This document shows positions 40,479 through 49,251 of a DNA stretch of 64,000 nt, in pieces (position 1 is the first letter of the stretch; each line of letters starts with the position of its first letter). The notes below the pieces were generated by a model, which saw only the letters and a list, made by a program, of their open reading frames with translations, did no database searches and was not told where the DNA came from. The position numbers and the translations under genes were made by a program. Source of the stretch: UBA668 sp041394605 (GTDB lineage Bacteria; Actinomycetota; Acidimicrobiia; Acidimicrobiales; Ilumatobacteraceae); the NCBI GenBank assembly GCA_041394605.1, contig JAWKHX010000020.1, positions 1-64,000 of the forward strand. The letters run 5' to 3'.

Positions 40479-41786
40479 TCAGCGCCGGCCGGCGTGCTCC
40501 AGTTCGACCAGCACGGTGCGGCCGCGTTGGTAGACGGCGTCGTCGTCCTGCCACGACGGCGAGAAGGCGCTGCGGTCCAGTTCGTCGGCCAGCCAGCGGG
40601 CGTCCTCGCCGGTCAGCACCTCGGCCAGGTCCCGGTTCGGTTCCGTCCCGGTGGCACCGGCGCGGGTGGCCGCGGCGGTGAAGCGGTCCTGCAACACACC
40701 CCAGCGGCCGCGTCGCCGGCGACGCAGGGCAGCACGCAGCGACCTGCCGCCGACTGCGGCCACCACCACCGCCGCCCGCCAGCACCAGGTGGGGGCGTGG
40801 TCCGTCACGAAGCCGGTGATCGCGTCGAACAACTCAGCTCCCACGCTCACGTCCTCGGCCTCGCCGGGCAGGGGTACCGACGCCGTTGGGTCGAACGGCA
40901 CCCAGCCGTCGTCGGGGAAGCGGACCTCCACCCAGGCGTGAGCGTCGTGGGCCCGGCTGATCCAGACGCCGGCGATGTGATCGCGCTCGCTGGGGACGTA
41001 GCCGGTGGCGATGCGCGCCGGCACACCGAGGGAGCGCAGCAGCACGGCCATCGCCGAGGCGATCTGCTCGCAGAACCCCTGGTGCGACTCGAACAGGAAC
41101 CAGTCCACCGCATCGCCACCCTCCGGCGGCAGCGACGCATCGAGGTCGTAGGTGACGTGGGTGCTCAGCCAGTCCTCGATCCGCTGGATGACCTCGTAGG
41201 TCGACGTCGCGCCGTCGGCCAGGTCCGCCGCCAGTTGGCGGGTCCGGTCGGTGGTGGAGGCGGGGAGCTGGATGAACTGCAACGGCGCACCCAGGCGGGC
41301 GAGGTCCCCCTGGGTGACGAGTGTCTCCGGCGTGGCCCACGAGCGGACGGACAGCACGGTGTAGGCGCTCCCGGCGGGCAGGACCACGCCGGCCCGCAGC
41401 GCGCCGTCCTGGCGTTGCCACAGCGGGGCGTCGAGGATCACCCGGTACGGGCGGGGCGCGGCAAACACGATGTTGGGCAGGTCGACCTGGGGGTAGAACG
41501 TCTGCACCAGGGTCTCCCCGCGCCCGGCGATGAGCGTTTCGCCGGCTGCGGGGCCGATGAGATGGTCAGGGCCCTCGGTCCGCTGCCCGGTGTCGTCCTC
41601 CACGTACCACGCCGTGCCGTCGAAGTAGGAGAAGGTCTGACCCCGCCAGAAGTCCGGCTGCGGGCTGCGCACCCGCAGCACGACTTCCTCGCCGAGGTCG
41701 CCGCGCAGCGAGGTGTCCATCCGGTCGCTGAAGCCGGCGTAGCTGGCCGCCGTGCCGCCGGTGCGCTTGCCCGGGCCCGCACCGCG
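40479..41786 (-). pseudogene. Transglutaminase (TgpA-like) C-terminal part, separated by frameshift from its N-terminal part
   Basis: This frame holds the catalytic transglutaminase-like core: Cys in SHQGFCEQIASAMAVLL, His in DAHAWVEVRF and Asp in PFDPTAS. A predicted membrane helix (WCWRAAVVVAAVGG) and a C-terminal cytosolic domain ending LVELEHAGRR follow. The protein is read only if the ribosome or the sequence shifts by one base near 41772-41788 from the upstream frame, where GGSPLLGG should join AGPGKRTGGTAASYAGFSD. No start codon with a ribosome-binding site is evident at the junction. TgpA-like proteins act on cell-envelope substrates next to MoxR/DUF58 genes. Confidence 0.8.
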
Positions 41787-43441
41787 CCGCCGAGCAGGGG
41801 CGAGCCGCCGGCGGTGGCCAGCGAGCCGTCGTCCGCGACCTTCCGCCGGTCGCTGAGGAAGCTCGGCAGGGTCAGCTGTGCCGGCCCCTCCGGCACCGGC
41901 ACCACCACCAGCCCGGCGACGATGGTGGCGACGGCCAAGGCGGCGCCGGCGACGGGAGCCACGCTCTGTCGCCACCGAGGGCCGCGTGCACCGGTGACGT
42001 GCGGTGGCACGCGGCGATCCGGCCGGGAGACGAGTTGGGTCGCCATCGCCACCAGCAGGCTGGAGACCAGCAGCCAGATGCCCAGCCGGTCGTCCACGCG
42101 GATGCCGCCGGCATAGGCGACCAGCACCGCGGCGATCGCCAGCGTGACCCGTGCGGACCGCCGGTCGGTGCACTCGAGGCCCTGCATCGCGAACAGCGCC
42201 AGCAGCACCTGCGGCATCACGAAGCGCAGCACCGACGCCGGCGAGTCCACCGCGCTGACGTCGATGAGCGCCGCGCCAACACCCAGGCCGCACGCCAGGC
42301 CGAGGCCTTGCCGCAGACCCTTGGCGACAGGCCGGCGGGCCGCGGTCAGCCATGCTCCCGCAGCCAGCCCTGCGGCCACGACAGCGATGTGGAACGCGCC
42401 GTACCCGAGCGGCTGCAGCACCATCACGGCGGGGGCCAGGCAGGCCGCGGCGATCGCCCAACGGGCGGCGTGCGGCACGGTGGTGTCGGGTTCGGCGTGG
42501 GCGATGCCGACCGGCCGCTTCCACCACGGCAGGCGTCGCGGCGTCGGGTCCGGCCCGTCGAAGCCGGCCGCCCAGCGGAGCAGTGCGGTGGGGTCGGCCA
42601 CCGGCCAGGGCTCGCCCACCGCCGCGCCATCCACCTCGACGATCGACGCCCCGGCACCGGCTGACCACGCCGCCTCCACCGCAGCGCGCACCCTGGCGGC
42701 CTCGGCCGCGGCGTTTCCGGTGCCGCGGCGGGCCTCGACCACATGGCGCTCCACCGCATCGGTCCGCTGCTGGCGGACGATCACTTCCCCGGCGCGCCAC
42801 GACGACGGCCAGTGGATGGAGGCTGCTTCGTCACCGTCTCGCCACGGGCGCACGCTGTCCAGTTCGTCGTGGCCGCGCACCGGCGCGCCCGGCGCGTCGC
42901 CGGTGGCCTCGTCGGCGAACGGAACGGTCGGTGCCCGCTCGGTGGCGGCGGCCGGAGCCACCCACATCGGGTCGCAGTGGCACACGAACGTCCGGCGCCA
43001 CCAGAACAGGCCCAGTCGCCCGGCGCCGGCGACGACCACGTCCACGTGCTCCCACCGGCCGCGGCCCGGCCCGGCGCCGGCAAGGGTGGTCCGCTCGCCG
43101 CGGCACCAGCCGGAGGCCATCGTCCCGTGCCCCGGCATCCGCAGCGTCACGTGCACCGGCCAGCGGCTCGTCACCTCGACCGTGGCGGTCAAGGGCTCCC
43201 CGCTGGTGGCCACCACGGGCAACTCCACGGCGGCGACGACGACGTCGCGCAACCGCAGCGGCGCTGCGCCGACCGCAGCGATCATGGCCACCAGGCCGGC
43301 CATCAGCAGGATGACGACGCTGCTCGCGCCGGTGAGCAGGGCGATGGCCGCGCCCACCAGCCAGGCGGCCGCGAACGCCCACGCGCCGCGGGCGGGTCCG
43401 GCCGGCCTCAGCGGCGCGGTGCGGGGACCCCGGCCAGGCAC
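41772..43441 (-). pseudogene. DUF58 plus DUF3488 membrane region, N-terminal part of a DUF58-transglutaminase fusion
   Basis: From GTG 43441 this frame reads two membrane helices, a DUF58 domain (DELDSVRPWRDGDEAASIHW, WRAGEVIVRQ), then about six further helices characteristic of DUF3488/TgpA, up to PSFLSDRRKVADDGSLATAGGSPLLGG. Past about 41786 the frame turns to nonsense and stops at 41438. DUF58 and TgpA proteins are normally separate genes after moxR; here they are one reading. The start overlaps the moxR stop by 34 bp. A single lost base restores a continuous fusion of about 985 residues, so a sequencing error is possible. Confidence 0.78.
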
Positions 43442-44367
43442 TCGTCGACCACCTCAGCGGCCGCTTCGCCGGCGGCCGTGACGATCCGGTGGGCCAGCGT
43501 CACGCGGGCCGCCCGGGCGATGTCGTGGGGGGCCACGAAGTCGCGGCCGTCGAGCGCGGCGAACGCCCGGGCCATGGCCACGGTGGCGACGCCGGCGCGG
43601 GTGGACGCACCAAGCCGTACGCGGGGGTGGGCGCGGGTGGCCCGCAGCACGTCCACGGCGTAGCGCGCCACGGTGTCGCCGAGGTGCACGGTGCCGATCG
43701 CCGCCCGGGCAGCGAGGATCGCCGATGGGTCGGCGACGGGCGACAGCAGGTCCAACTGGGAGCGCCCCCGTCGCCCGGTCAGCACCTCCAACTCCTCCTC
43801 CGCACCGGCGCGGCCGAGCGACACGGCGGCCATGAAGCGGTCGGTCACGCCTTCGGCCAGCGGGTAGGTGCCGGCCATCTGCACCGGGTTCTGGGTGGCC
43901 ACGACGAAGAACGGTGAGGGCACATGGTGGGCGACGCCGTCCACGGTCACCGTGCCCTCCTCCATCACTTCCAGCAGGGCCGACTGGGTGCGGGCGTTGG
44001 CCCGGTTGAGCTCGTCGAACAGCACGACGTGGGCGAACACGGGCCCGGGGCGGAACCGCAGGCCGAACCCGTCGCCGTCGGGCGCCAGCGTGCCGGTGAC
44101 GTCGCCGGGCAGCAGGTCGGCCGTGCCCTGCACCCGCCGGAAGGCGCCGCCCGACGCCGCCGCCAGCGATTGGGCCAGCAGCGTCTTGCCCACGCCGGGC
44201 ACGTCCTCCATCAGCAGGTGGCCGCCGGCGAGCACGCAGGCCACCGCCACCTCGATCTGCTCGTGGCGGCCCGCCAACACCCCGCCGACGGCTCGGGCGA
44301 GGGCCGTTCCCACCTGGTACCCGTGCGCGAGCGCGGCAGGACTCTCGCTGGCGACTGCGGGCGTCAT
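43408..44367 (-). CDS. MoxR family AAA+ ATPase
   Basis: 319 residues. Walker A EDVPGVGKTLLAQSL, Walker B VVLFDELNRAN, sensor 1 VVATQNPVQMAGTYPLAEGVTDRF and sensor 2 RLGASTRAG are intact. MoxR ATPases act as chaperones that assemble or insert metal into partner proteins, usually with DUF58/VWA proteins. The next gene encodes the DUF58-transglutaminase fusion, with a 34-bp overlap, the classic MoxR-DUF58-TGase locus. No clear ribosome-binding site is seen at ATG 44367. Confidence 0.95.
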   Translation of the reverse strand: MTPAVASESPAALAHGYQVGTALARAVGGVLAGRHEQIEVAVACVLAGGHLLMEDVPGVGKTLLAQSLAAASGGAFRRVQGTADLLPGDVTGTLAPDGDGFGLRFRPGPVFAHVVLFDELNRANARTQSALLEVMEEGTVTVDGVAHHVPSPFFVVATQNPVQMAGTYPLAEGVTDRFMAAVSLGRAGAEEELEVLTGRRGRSQLDLLSPVADPSAILAARAAIGTVHLGDTVARYAVDVLRATRAHPRVRLGASTRAGVATVAMARAFAALDGRDFVAPHDIARAARVTLAHRIVTAAGEAAAEVVDECLAGVPAPRR

Positions 44368-44420
44368 ACGTGTCTGTGATCGGCACCCCGCCCGCCCAAC
44401 TTGACCCCTCCGGCCCGGGG

Positions 44421-44460
44421 CGGAGCATTTCCTGCTCGGAGGTGAGCAGGAAACACTCCG
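44421..44460 (-). terminator. Hairpin terminator after the 44467-45300 gene
   Basis: CGGAG-CA-TTTCCTGCTC (44421-44437) pairs with GAGCAGGAAA-CA-CTCCG (44444-44460): 15 pairs around a two-base mismatch, with a 6-nt loop. It starts 7 nt after the gene's stop codon on the minus strand. No U-run follows. Confidence 0.7.
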
Positions 44461-44466
44461 ACTGGG

Positions 44467-45300
44467 TCAGGTGAGGGGGTCGAAGGACGCGAGGTCGGCG
44501 GTGTAGGTCTCGGTGTAGTACACGTCGCCGATCACGCCGGAGTCCGTGTTGGACTCCTTCTGCGTGGTCATCCGCACCGGCAGACCGGTGGGCGCCAGCC
44601 ACCAGTCCATGGTGGTGCGCTCGAAGTGGGCATCTCCGTCGTTCACCACCATCCGCAGGTGCAGCGTCTCGACGGACGAGCCGTCCACGGTGAGCGTCTC
44701 GTGCCCCACCGCGGTCCAGGTGGGGTTCCACGGCGCGCCGTCCAGCAGGCAGGTGACCGACTGCTCGGGCGGCAGCGAGTCGTCGGTGGGCACCAGCAGC
44801 ACCTTGTGGCTGCAGACCAGCGCCTCCAGGCGGCCATTGGAATAGAACTCGTGGTAGTGGGAGCCGGTGGTCTGCAGTTCCACCCCGTCGGCAGTCACGC
44901 ACAGCCGCCACTCGTCGCGGCGCTCGGCCAGCAGATCCCACCGCAGCCGCACGCCGCAGCCGTCGAGCGTCACGGTGAGCAGCGTCTCGGGCGGGTAGTC
45001 GTGGGTGGCGCCGCCCAGGATGTCCACGGACTCCGTGCCCGTGGTGGCGTAGCGGTAGACCCCTGGCTCCGGCAGGTCCCGCGGTGGCAGCGACGTGGTG
45101 GGGGCGGCGGTGGTGACGGCCACCGTGGTGGGCGTGGAGGTGGTGGTGTCGTGGAATCGGTCCAGCGCTTCGTCGGCCTCCACCCGGGTGGCACGGTCCT
45201 GCGGCCACCACGCCCGCACCGCCAGACCGCCCGCGACGACGACCACAGCGATCGCGACGAACCACCAGGTTCGCCGGCGGCGCCCCCCTTGCTCGGCCAC
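44467..45300 (-). CDS. Single-pass membrane protein with extracytoplasmic domain, unknown function
   Basis: 277 residues. A basic N-terminus (GGRRRRTWW) and one membrane helix (about 13-32) put the rest outside the cell. A Thr/Pro-rich stalk precedes a domain of about 190 residues rich in beta-type sequence. It contains four cysteines (DGCGVRLRW, WRLCVTADG, EALVCSHK, SVTCLLDG) that could form two disulfides. The GTG start follows TAGGCT (45307-45312, minus strand) by 6 nt, so it is likely leaderless, with its -10 overlapping the macro-domain stop. I recognise no family. Confidence 0.75.
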   Translation of the reverse strand: MAEQGGRRRRTWWFVAIAVVVVAGGLAVRAWWPQDRATRVEADEALDRFHDTTTSTPTTVAVTTAAPTTSLPPRDLPEPGVYRYATTGTESVDILGGATHDYPPETLLTVTLDGCGVRLRWDLLAERRDEWRLCVTADGVELQTTGSHYHEFYSNGRLEALVCSHKVLLVPTDDSLPPEQSVTCLLDGAPWNPTWTAVGHETLTVDGSSVETLHLRMVVNDGDAHFERTTMDWWLAPTGLPVRMTTQKESNTDSGVIGDVYYTETYTADLASFDPLT

Positions 45301-45309
45301 GGCGCCAGC

Positions 45310-45819
<510 letters not shown>

Positions 45820-45826
45820 CGGCGGC

Positions 45827-46210
45827 TCACATCATCCGCTGGCGGATCGGTTCGATCCGGTAGAGCACGCGGCTGTCGGTGGGCCCGAACGTGTACGGCC
45901 CGCCCACGTACTTGCCGGCCAGCTTGTTGATGTGGTCGGCGGCCTCCTGGCCGGCGACGGAGCTGACGACCCGGCCGCGCACCTCCGCGTAGCGGTACGG
46001 GTTCTCGGCGTCCCAGATGGCCACGGTGACCCGCGGGTCGGCGTCCATCGCCTTGGCCTTGGCGCGATCGATGTCGGTGTTGATGAGGATGTGCTCGTCG
46101 TCGGCGTCCACCCACATCACGTGGGTCATCGGGTGCCCACTGGCGGGGATGACCGTGAGCGCAGCGAAGTTCTTGGCCTGGGCGAGGTCGCGGATCTGGG
46201 GATCGAGCAT
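45827..46210 (-). CDS. PPOX-class F420-dependent (or FMN) oxidoreductase
   Basis: 127 residues, the compact split-barrel flavoprotein family. AALTVIPASGHPMTHVMWVDADDEHILINTDIDRAKAKAMDADPRVTVAIWD matches F420H2-dependent biliverdin/quinone-reductase-type members of actinobacteria. The ATG follows TACCAT (46217-46222, minus strand) by 6 nt (leaderless), which also fixes the start. The substrate is unknown. It would act in the cytosol as a dimer. Confidence 0.9.
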   Translation of the reverse strand: MLDPQIRDLAQAKNFAALTVIPASGHPMTHVMWVDADDEHILINTDIDRAKAKAMDADPRVTVAIWDAENPYRYAEVRGRVVSSVAGQEAADHINKLAGKYVGGPYTFGPTDSRVLYRIEPIRQRMM

Positions 46211-46291
46211 GACCCGATGGTACCGACGCGACTCGGACGGGGGGAGGGTCGTTGGTCCGATGGGTGACGGCCGATGGGCGAGACTGGGCCG

Positions 46292-46666
46292 ATGAAGGTT
46301 CAGGAACTCGACCACATCGTGCTGCGCGTCACCGACATGGAGCGGTCGGTGGCCTGGTACTGCGACCTGCTCGGCCTGGAGGCCGTGCGGCTGGAGGAGT
46401 GGCGTCGCGGTGAGGCCCCGTTCGTCTCCGTGCGCGTCACCGCCGACACCATCATCGACCTCCAGGTGGGAGAGATCAGCGGCACGAACATGGACCACTT
46501 CGCGCTGGTGGTGACCGGCGTGGACCTCACCGAACTGGCGGCCAGCGGGCGCTTCGGCGACGTGCACCCTCCGTTCGACCTGTTCGGCGCCCGCGGGGTG
46601 GGCCAGGGCATCTATGTGCGCGACCCGGACGGGCACGGTGTGGAGTTGCGGACCTACCCGGCCTGA
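46292..46666 (+). CDS. VOC family protein (glyoxalase/dioxygenase fold)
   Basis: 124 residues, one vicinal-oxygen-chelate domain of paired beta-alpha-beta-beta-beta units. LDHIVLRVTDMERSVAWYCDLLGL opens the domain and GQGIYVRDPDGHGVELRTY closes it with the usual metal-site Glu. The actual substrate cannot be told. I place the start at ATG 46292; ATG 46274 would add six residues. Its 3' end overlaps that of ribH by 13 bp in convergent orientation. Confidence 0.9.
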   Translation: MKVQELDHIVLRVTDMERSVAWYCDLLGLEAVRLEEWRRGEAPFVSVRVTADTIIDLQVGEISGTNMDHFALVVTGVDLTELAASGRFGDVHPPFDLFGARGVGQGIYVRDPDGHGVELRTYPA

Positions 46667-47157
46667 GCGGGCGTCGTCGCGGCGCGGATGGCGGTGACGG
46701 TCTCCACCGCGGCCGCGGCCGCCTCCGCGCCCTTGTTGCCGGCCTTGCCGCCGGCGCGGTCCAGCGCCTGCTCCATCGTGTCCACCGTGATGATTCCGTT
46801 GGTCACCACCACCCCGGTGTCGTGGGCGACGCGGGCCAGGCCGGCCGCGCTCTGGTTGGCGATCACCTCGAAGTGGTAGGTGGCGCCACGCAGCACCGCC
46901 CCGATGCCGACGATCGCGTCGTAGCTGCCGGAGGTGGCGAGGGCGCGGGCTGCCAGCGGGATCTCCCATGCCCCGGGCACCCAGACGGTGACGAGGTCGG
47001 TCTCCGCCACGCCGTGACGCAGCAGAGCTGTCTGCGCGCCCGCGGCCAGGCGGTCGACGATCAGGTCGTTGAAGCGACTGCACACGAGCGCGACGCGCAG
47101 GCCGGTGCCGTCACCGGTGCCGTGGTGGGTGCCGTGGTGGCTGCCGGAGGGGTTCAT
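46654..47157 (-). CDS. ribH: 6,7-dimethyl-8-ribityllumazine synthase
   Basis: 167 residues. A His-rich N-terminal tail precedes VALVCSRFNDLIVDRLAAGA. VPGAWEIPLAARALA, GIGAVLRGATYHFEVIANQSAAGL (active-site His) and VVTNGIITVDTMEQALDRAGGKAGNKG are canonical. The enzyme joins the pyrimidine diamine and dihydroxybutanone phosphate in riboflavin synthesis, usually as a 60-mer or pentamer. The start overlaps the ribB stop (ATGA); it is the last gene of the riboswitch-controlled operon. Confidence 0.97.
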   Translation of the reverse strand: MNPSGSHHGTHHGTGDGTGLRVALVCSRFNDLIVDRLAAGAQTALLRHGVAETDLVTVWVPGAWEIPLAARALATSGSYDAIVGIGAVLRGATYHFEVIANQSAAGLARVAHDTGVVVTNGIITVDTMEQALDRAGGKAGNKGAEAAAAAVETVTAIRAATTPAQAG

Positions 47158-47813
47158 TCGAAGGCTCCGTGGAGGACGGGCGCGGCCAGGGCCAGTTGCC
47201 CGGGGCGGCGATGGGCGATGAGGTCGGCGATGGAGATCAGCGGCAGGCGGTGGGTGTCGGCGAAGCGGCGCAGGTCCGGCAGGCGAGCCATCCGGCCGTC
47301 GTCCATCACCACCTCGCTCAGCACACCGGCGGGAAGGCGTCCGCCGAGACGGGCGAGGTCCACGGCCGCCTCGGTGTGGCCGGGCCGCTCCAGCACACCG
47401 CCGGCGCGGGCGCGCAGCGGGAAGATGTGGCCGGGCCGGGTGAAGTCGCCGGCCCGGCTCCACGGGTGGGCCAGCACCCGCAGGGTGGCCGCGCGGTCGG
47501 CGGCGGAGATGCCGGTGGTGACCCCGTGGGCCAGATCCACCGTGACGGTGAAGGCGGTGCGGAACGGGTCGGCGTTGTCGGCCGGTGGCACCATCAGCGG
47601 CAACTCCAGTTCGTCGCAACGGCGCGGCGGCAGCGCGGCGCAGATGACACCGGAGGTGTGGCGGACGAAGAAGGCGATGGCCTCCGGGGTGGCGGCGTCG
47701 GCGGCCATGATCAGGTCGCCCTCGTTCTCGCGGTCCTCGTCGTCGGCCACCACCACGATGCCGCCGGCGGCGATCGCGGTGATCGCCTCGTCGATCGGGT
47801 CGAAGATGCTCAT
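47154..47813 (-). CDS. ribB: 3,4-dihydroxy-2-butanone 4-phosphate synthase
   Basis: 219 residues. VVVADDEDRENEGDLIMAA is the signature acidic Mg2+ loop. RHTSGVICAALPPRRCDEL, ADRAATLRVL, GHIFPLRA and HTEAAVDLARL follow. The GTP cyclohydrolase II domain found in RibBA fusions is absent, so the protein is RibB alone and GTP cyclohydrolase II must be encoded elsewhere. It overlaps ribE upstream and ribH downstream by four bases each. Confidence 0.96.
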   Translation of the reverse strand: MSIFDPIDEAITAIAAGGIVVVADDEDRENEGDLIMAADAATPEAIAFFVRHTSGVICAALPPRRCDELELPLMVPPADNADPFRTAFTVTVDLAHGVTTGISAADRAATLRVLAHPWSRAGDFTRPGHIFPLRARAGGVLERPGHTEAAVDLARLGGRLPAGVLSEVVMDDGRMARLPDLRRFADTHRLPLISIADLIAHRRPGQLALAAPVLHGAFE

Positions 47814-48445
47814 TGCGCACCCCCATCGGCGGTGCCAGCGGGCAAGTGGCCCGCCAGCAGGCGCTCCACGTACTTGGCCATCACGTCCACTTCGATGTTC
47901 ACCGGGTCGCCCGGCCGCTTGGTGCCGAGCGTGGTGACCGCCGCCGTGTGGGGGATGATCGCCACGGTGAAGCCGTCGGCCAGCGGGGCGACCACGGTGA
48001 GGCTCACCCCGTCCACGGTGACCGACCCCTTCTCCACCACATAGCGCAGCAGGTGTGCGGGGATGCGCACCTGGAGGTCGGGTACCGGTGCCACCACCTC
48101 GCCCACCCCGTCCACGTGGCCCTGCACGAGATGGCCACCCAGACGGTCGGCCATCCGCACGGAGCGCTCCAGGTTCAGCGGCGCGCCCACCGCCAGCGAG
48201 CCGAGGCTGGTGCGCCGCAGGGTCTCCTCGCTCACGTCCGCCTCCCACCATGCCGGGGCCGGCGCCGGGTCCACCGCGACGGCCGTGAGGCAGCAGCCGT
48301 TGACGGCGATGGAGTCGCCGAGGTGGACGTCCTCCAGCACCGTCCGCGCCGTGATGCGCAGGCGCACCGTGCCGGACGCGCCCGCGCCGGAGTTGGGTTC
48401 GAGGGCTGCGAGCGAGCCCAGTTCTTCGACGATGCCGGTGAACAT
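47810..48445 (-). CDS. ribE: Riboflavin synthase alpha chain
   Basis: 211 residues made of two homologous beta-barrel halves. The start MFTGIVEELG, the first-half motifs DSIAVNGCCLTAV and DVSEETLRRTSL, and the second-half HLVQGHVDGVGEV, KGSVTVDGVSLTV and IPHTAAVTTLG are standard. It dismutates two lumazine molecules into riboflavin. It is the first gene after an FMN riboswitch and overlaps ribB (ATGA). The RBS is GGAACGGA, which the riboswitch expression platform may expose or hide. Confidence 0.97.
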   Translation of the reverse strand: MFTGIVEELGSLAALEPNSGAGASGTVRLRITARTVLEDVHLGDSIAVNGCCLTAVAVDPAPAPAWWEADVSEETLRRTSLGSLAVGAPLNLERSVRMADRLGGHLVQGHVDGVGEVVAPVPDLQVRIPAHLLRYVVEKGSVTVDGVSLTVVAPLADGFTVAIIPHTAAVTTLGTKRPGDPVNIEVDVMAKYVERLLAGHLPAGTADGGAQ

Positions 48446-48610
48446 GCGTGCCGTCCGTTCCTGGTCGGGCGGGGGCGACGGGGGAATGGCAACGCCGGCG
48501 GGACCACCCTGGGGAACGCCCCGGCGGCACCACCGGCCGGCGACGAAGCAACGAGTCGTCGCGGGCATGGTGGCGCAACGCGACGAGGCGCGACCCTGTG
48601 GTCACGCGAC

Positions 48611-48749
48611 GCACCCTGCTCCCATCCGGACTGTCACCGTCGGCCCCGGAGTTCCACCGGATCGGCCCCTCACGCCGGCTGCACGGCTGGTGTGAGGGGT
48701 TCGCGGGCTGTTACCGCCGGTCGGGATTTTCACCCAACCCCGCAGGGGG
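48611..48749 (-). ncRNA. FMN riboswitch (RFN element)
   Basis: On the minus strand the conserved RFN blocks occur in order: GGGTGAAAATCCCGACCGGCGG, then AGCCCGCGAACC, a variable stem CCCTCAC...GTGAGGGG, GATCCGGTGGAACTCCGG, and GACGGTGACAGTCCGGATGGGAG. All core stems can form. It lies upstream of ribE-ribB-ribH. The downstream 48446-48610 stretch is GC-rich and can form hairpins near the ribE ribosome-binding site but lacks a U-tract, so translational control is likelier than termination. Confidence 0.96.
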
Positions 48750-48782
48750 ATTCAGTTGTCGTGGCCGACGCTACCGGCCGGT

Positions 48783-49241
48783 TCAGCGCTTCGCCGAACC
48801 GGCCGCCACGATCGCTGCGAACTCCCCGTCCGTGAGCGGCATCACCGACAGCCGGTTGCCCCTGGCCAGCAGGCGGCAGTCCGCCAGTTCCGGCATCGTG
48901 CGCAACTCGTCGAGCGGGATGAACCGCAGCCGCTTCACCGGGGCCACCGTGACCCAGTCCCACCGCGGGTCGTCGGGCTTGGACGCCGGGTCGAAGTACT
49001 TCGTGGACGGGTCGAATTGGGTGGGGTCGGGCTCGGCCTCGCCGACGATCTTGGCGATGCCGGCCACCCCTGGCGGCGTGGCGTTGGAGTGGTAGAAGAT
49101 CACCTGGTCGCCCTTGCGCATCTCCCGCAGGAAGTTGCGGGCCTGGTAGTTGCGGATGCCGTCCCACCCCTCGCGCTTCACGCGCACGAGGTCGTCGTAG
49201 CCGAACACGTCGGGCTCGCTCTTCATCAACCAGTAGGCCAT
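48783..49241 (-). CDS. EVE domain-containing protein
   Basis: 152 residues, a single EVE (PUA-like) domain. YWLMKSEPDVFGYDDL, WDGIRNYQARNFLREMRKGDQVIFYHSN and GVAGIAKIVGEAEPD are hallmarks shared with human THYN1 and bacterial homologues, which bind modified cytosines in DNA. No restriction nuclease is next to it, so it looks like the stand-alone housekeeping form. The ATG follows TAGCGT (49249-49254, minus strand) by 7 nt (leaderless). Confidence 0.95.
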   Translation of the reverse strand: MAYWLMKSEPDVFGYDDLVRVKREGWDGIRNYQARNFLREMRKGDQVIFYHSNATPPGVAGIAKIVGEAEPDPTQFDPSTKYFDPASKPDDPRWDWVTVAPVKRLRFIPLDELRTMPELADCRLLARGNRLSVMPLTDGEFAAIVAAGSAKR

Positions 49242-49251
49242 GGCGCCGACG

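Noticed and set aside
40418..40520. Short minus-strand frame ending NSAGGSGDFIFN after the transglutaminase
   Set aside because: No start codon with a ribosome-binding site or -10 box, and it overlaps the transglutaminase 3' end in another frame; likely chance.
48783..49241. EVE protein as part of a modification-dependent restriction system
   Set aside because: Stand-alone EVE domain with no nuclease or methyltransferase next to it.
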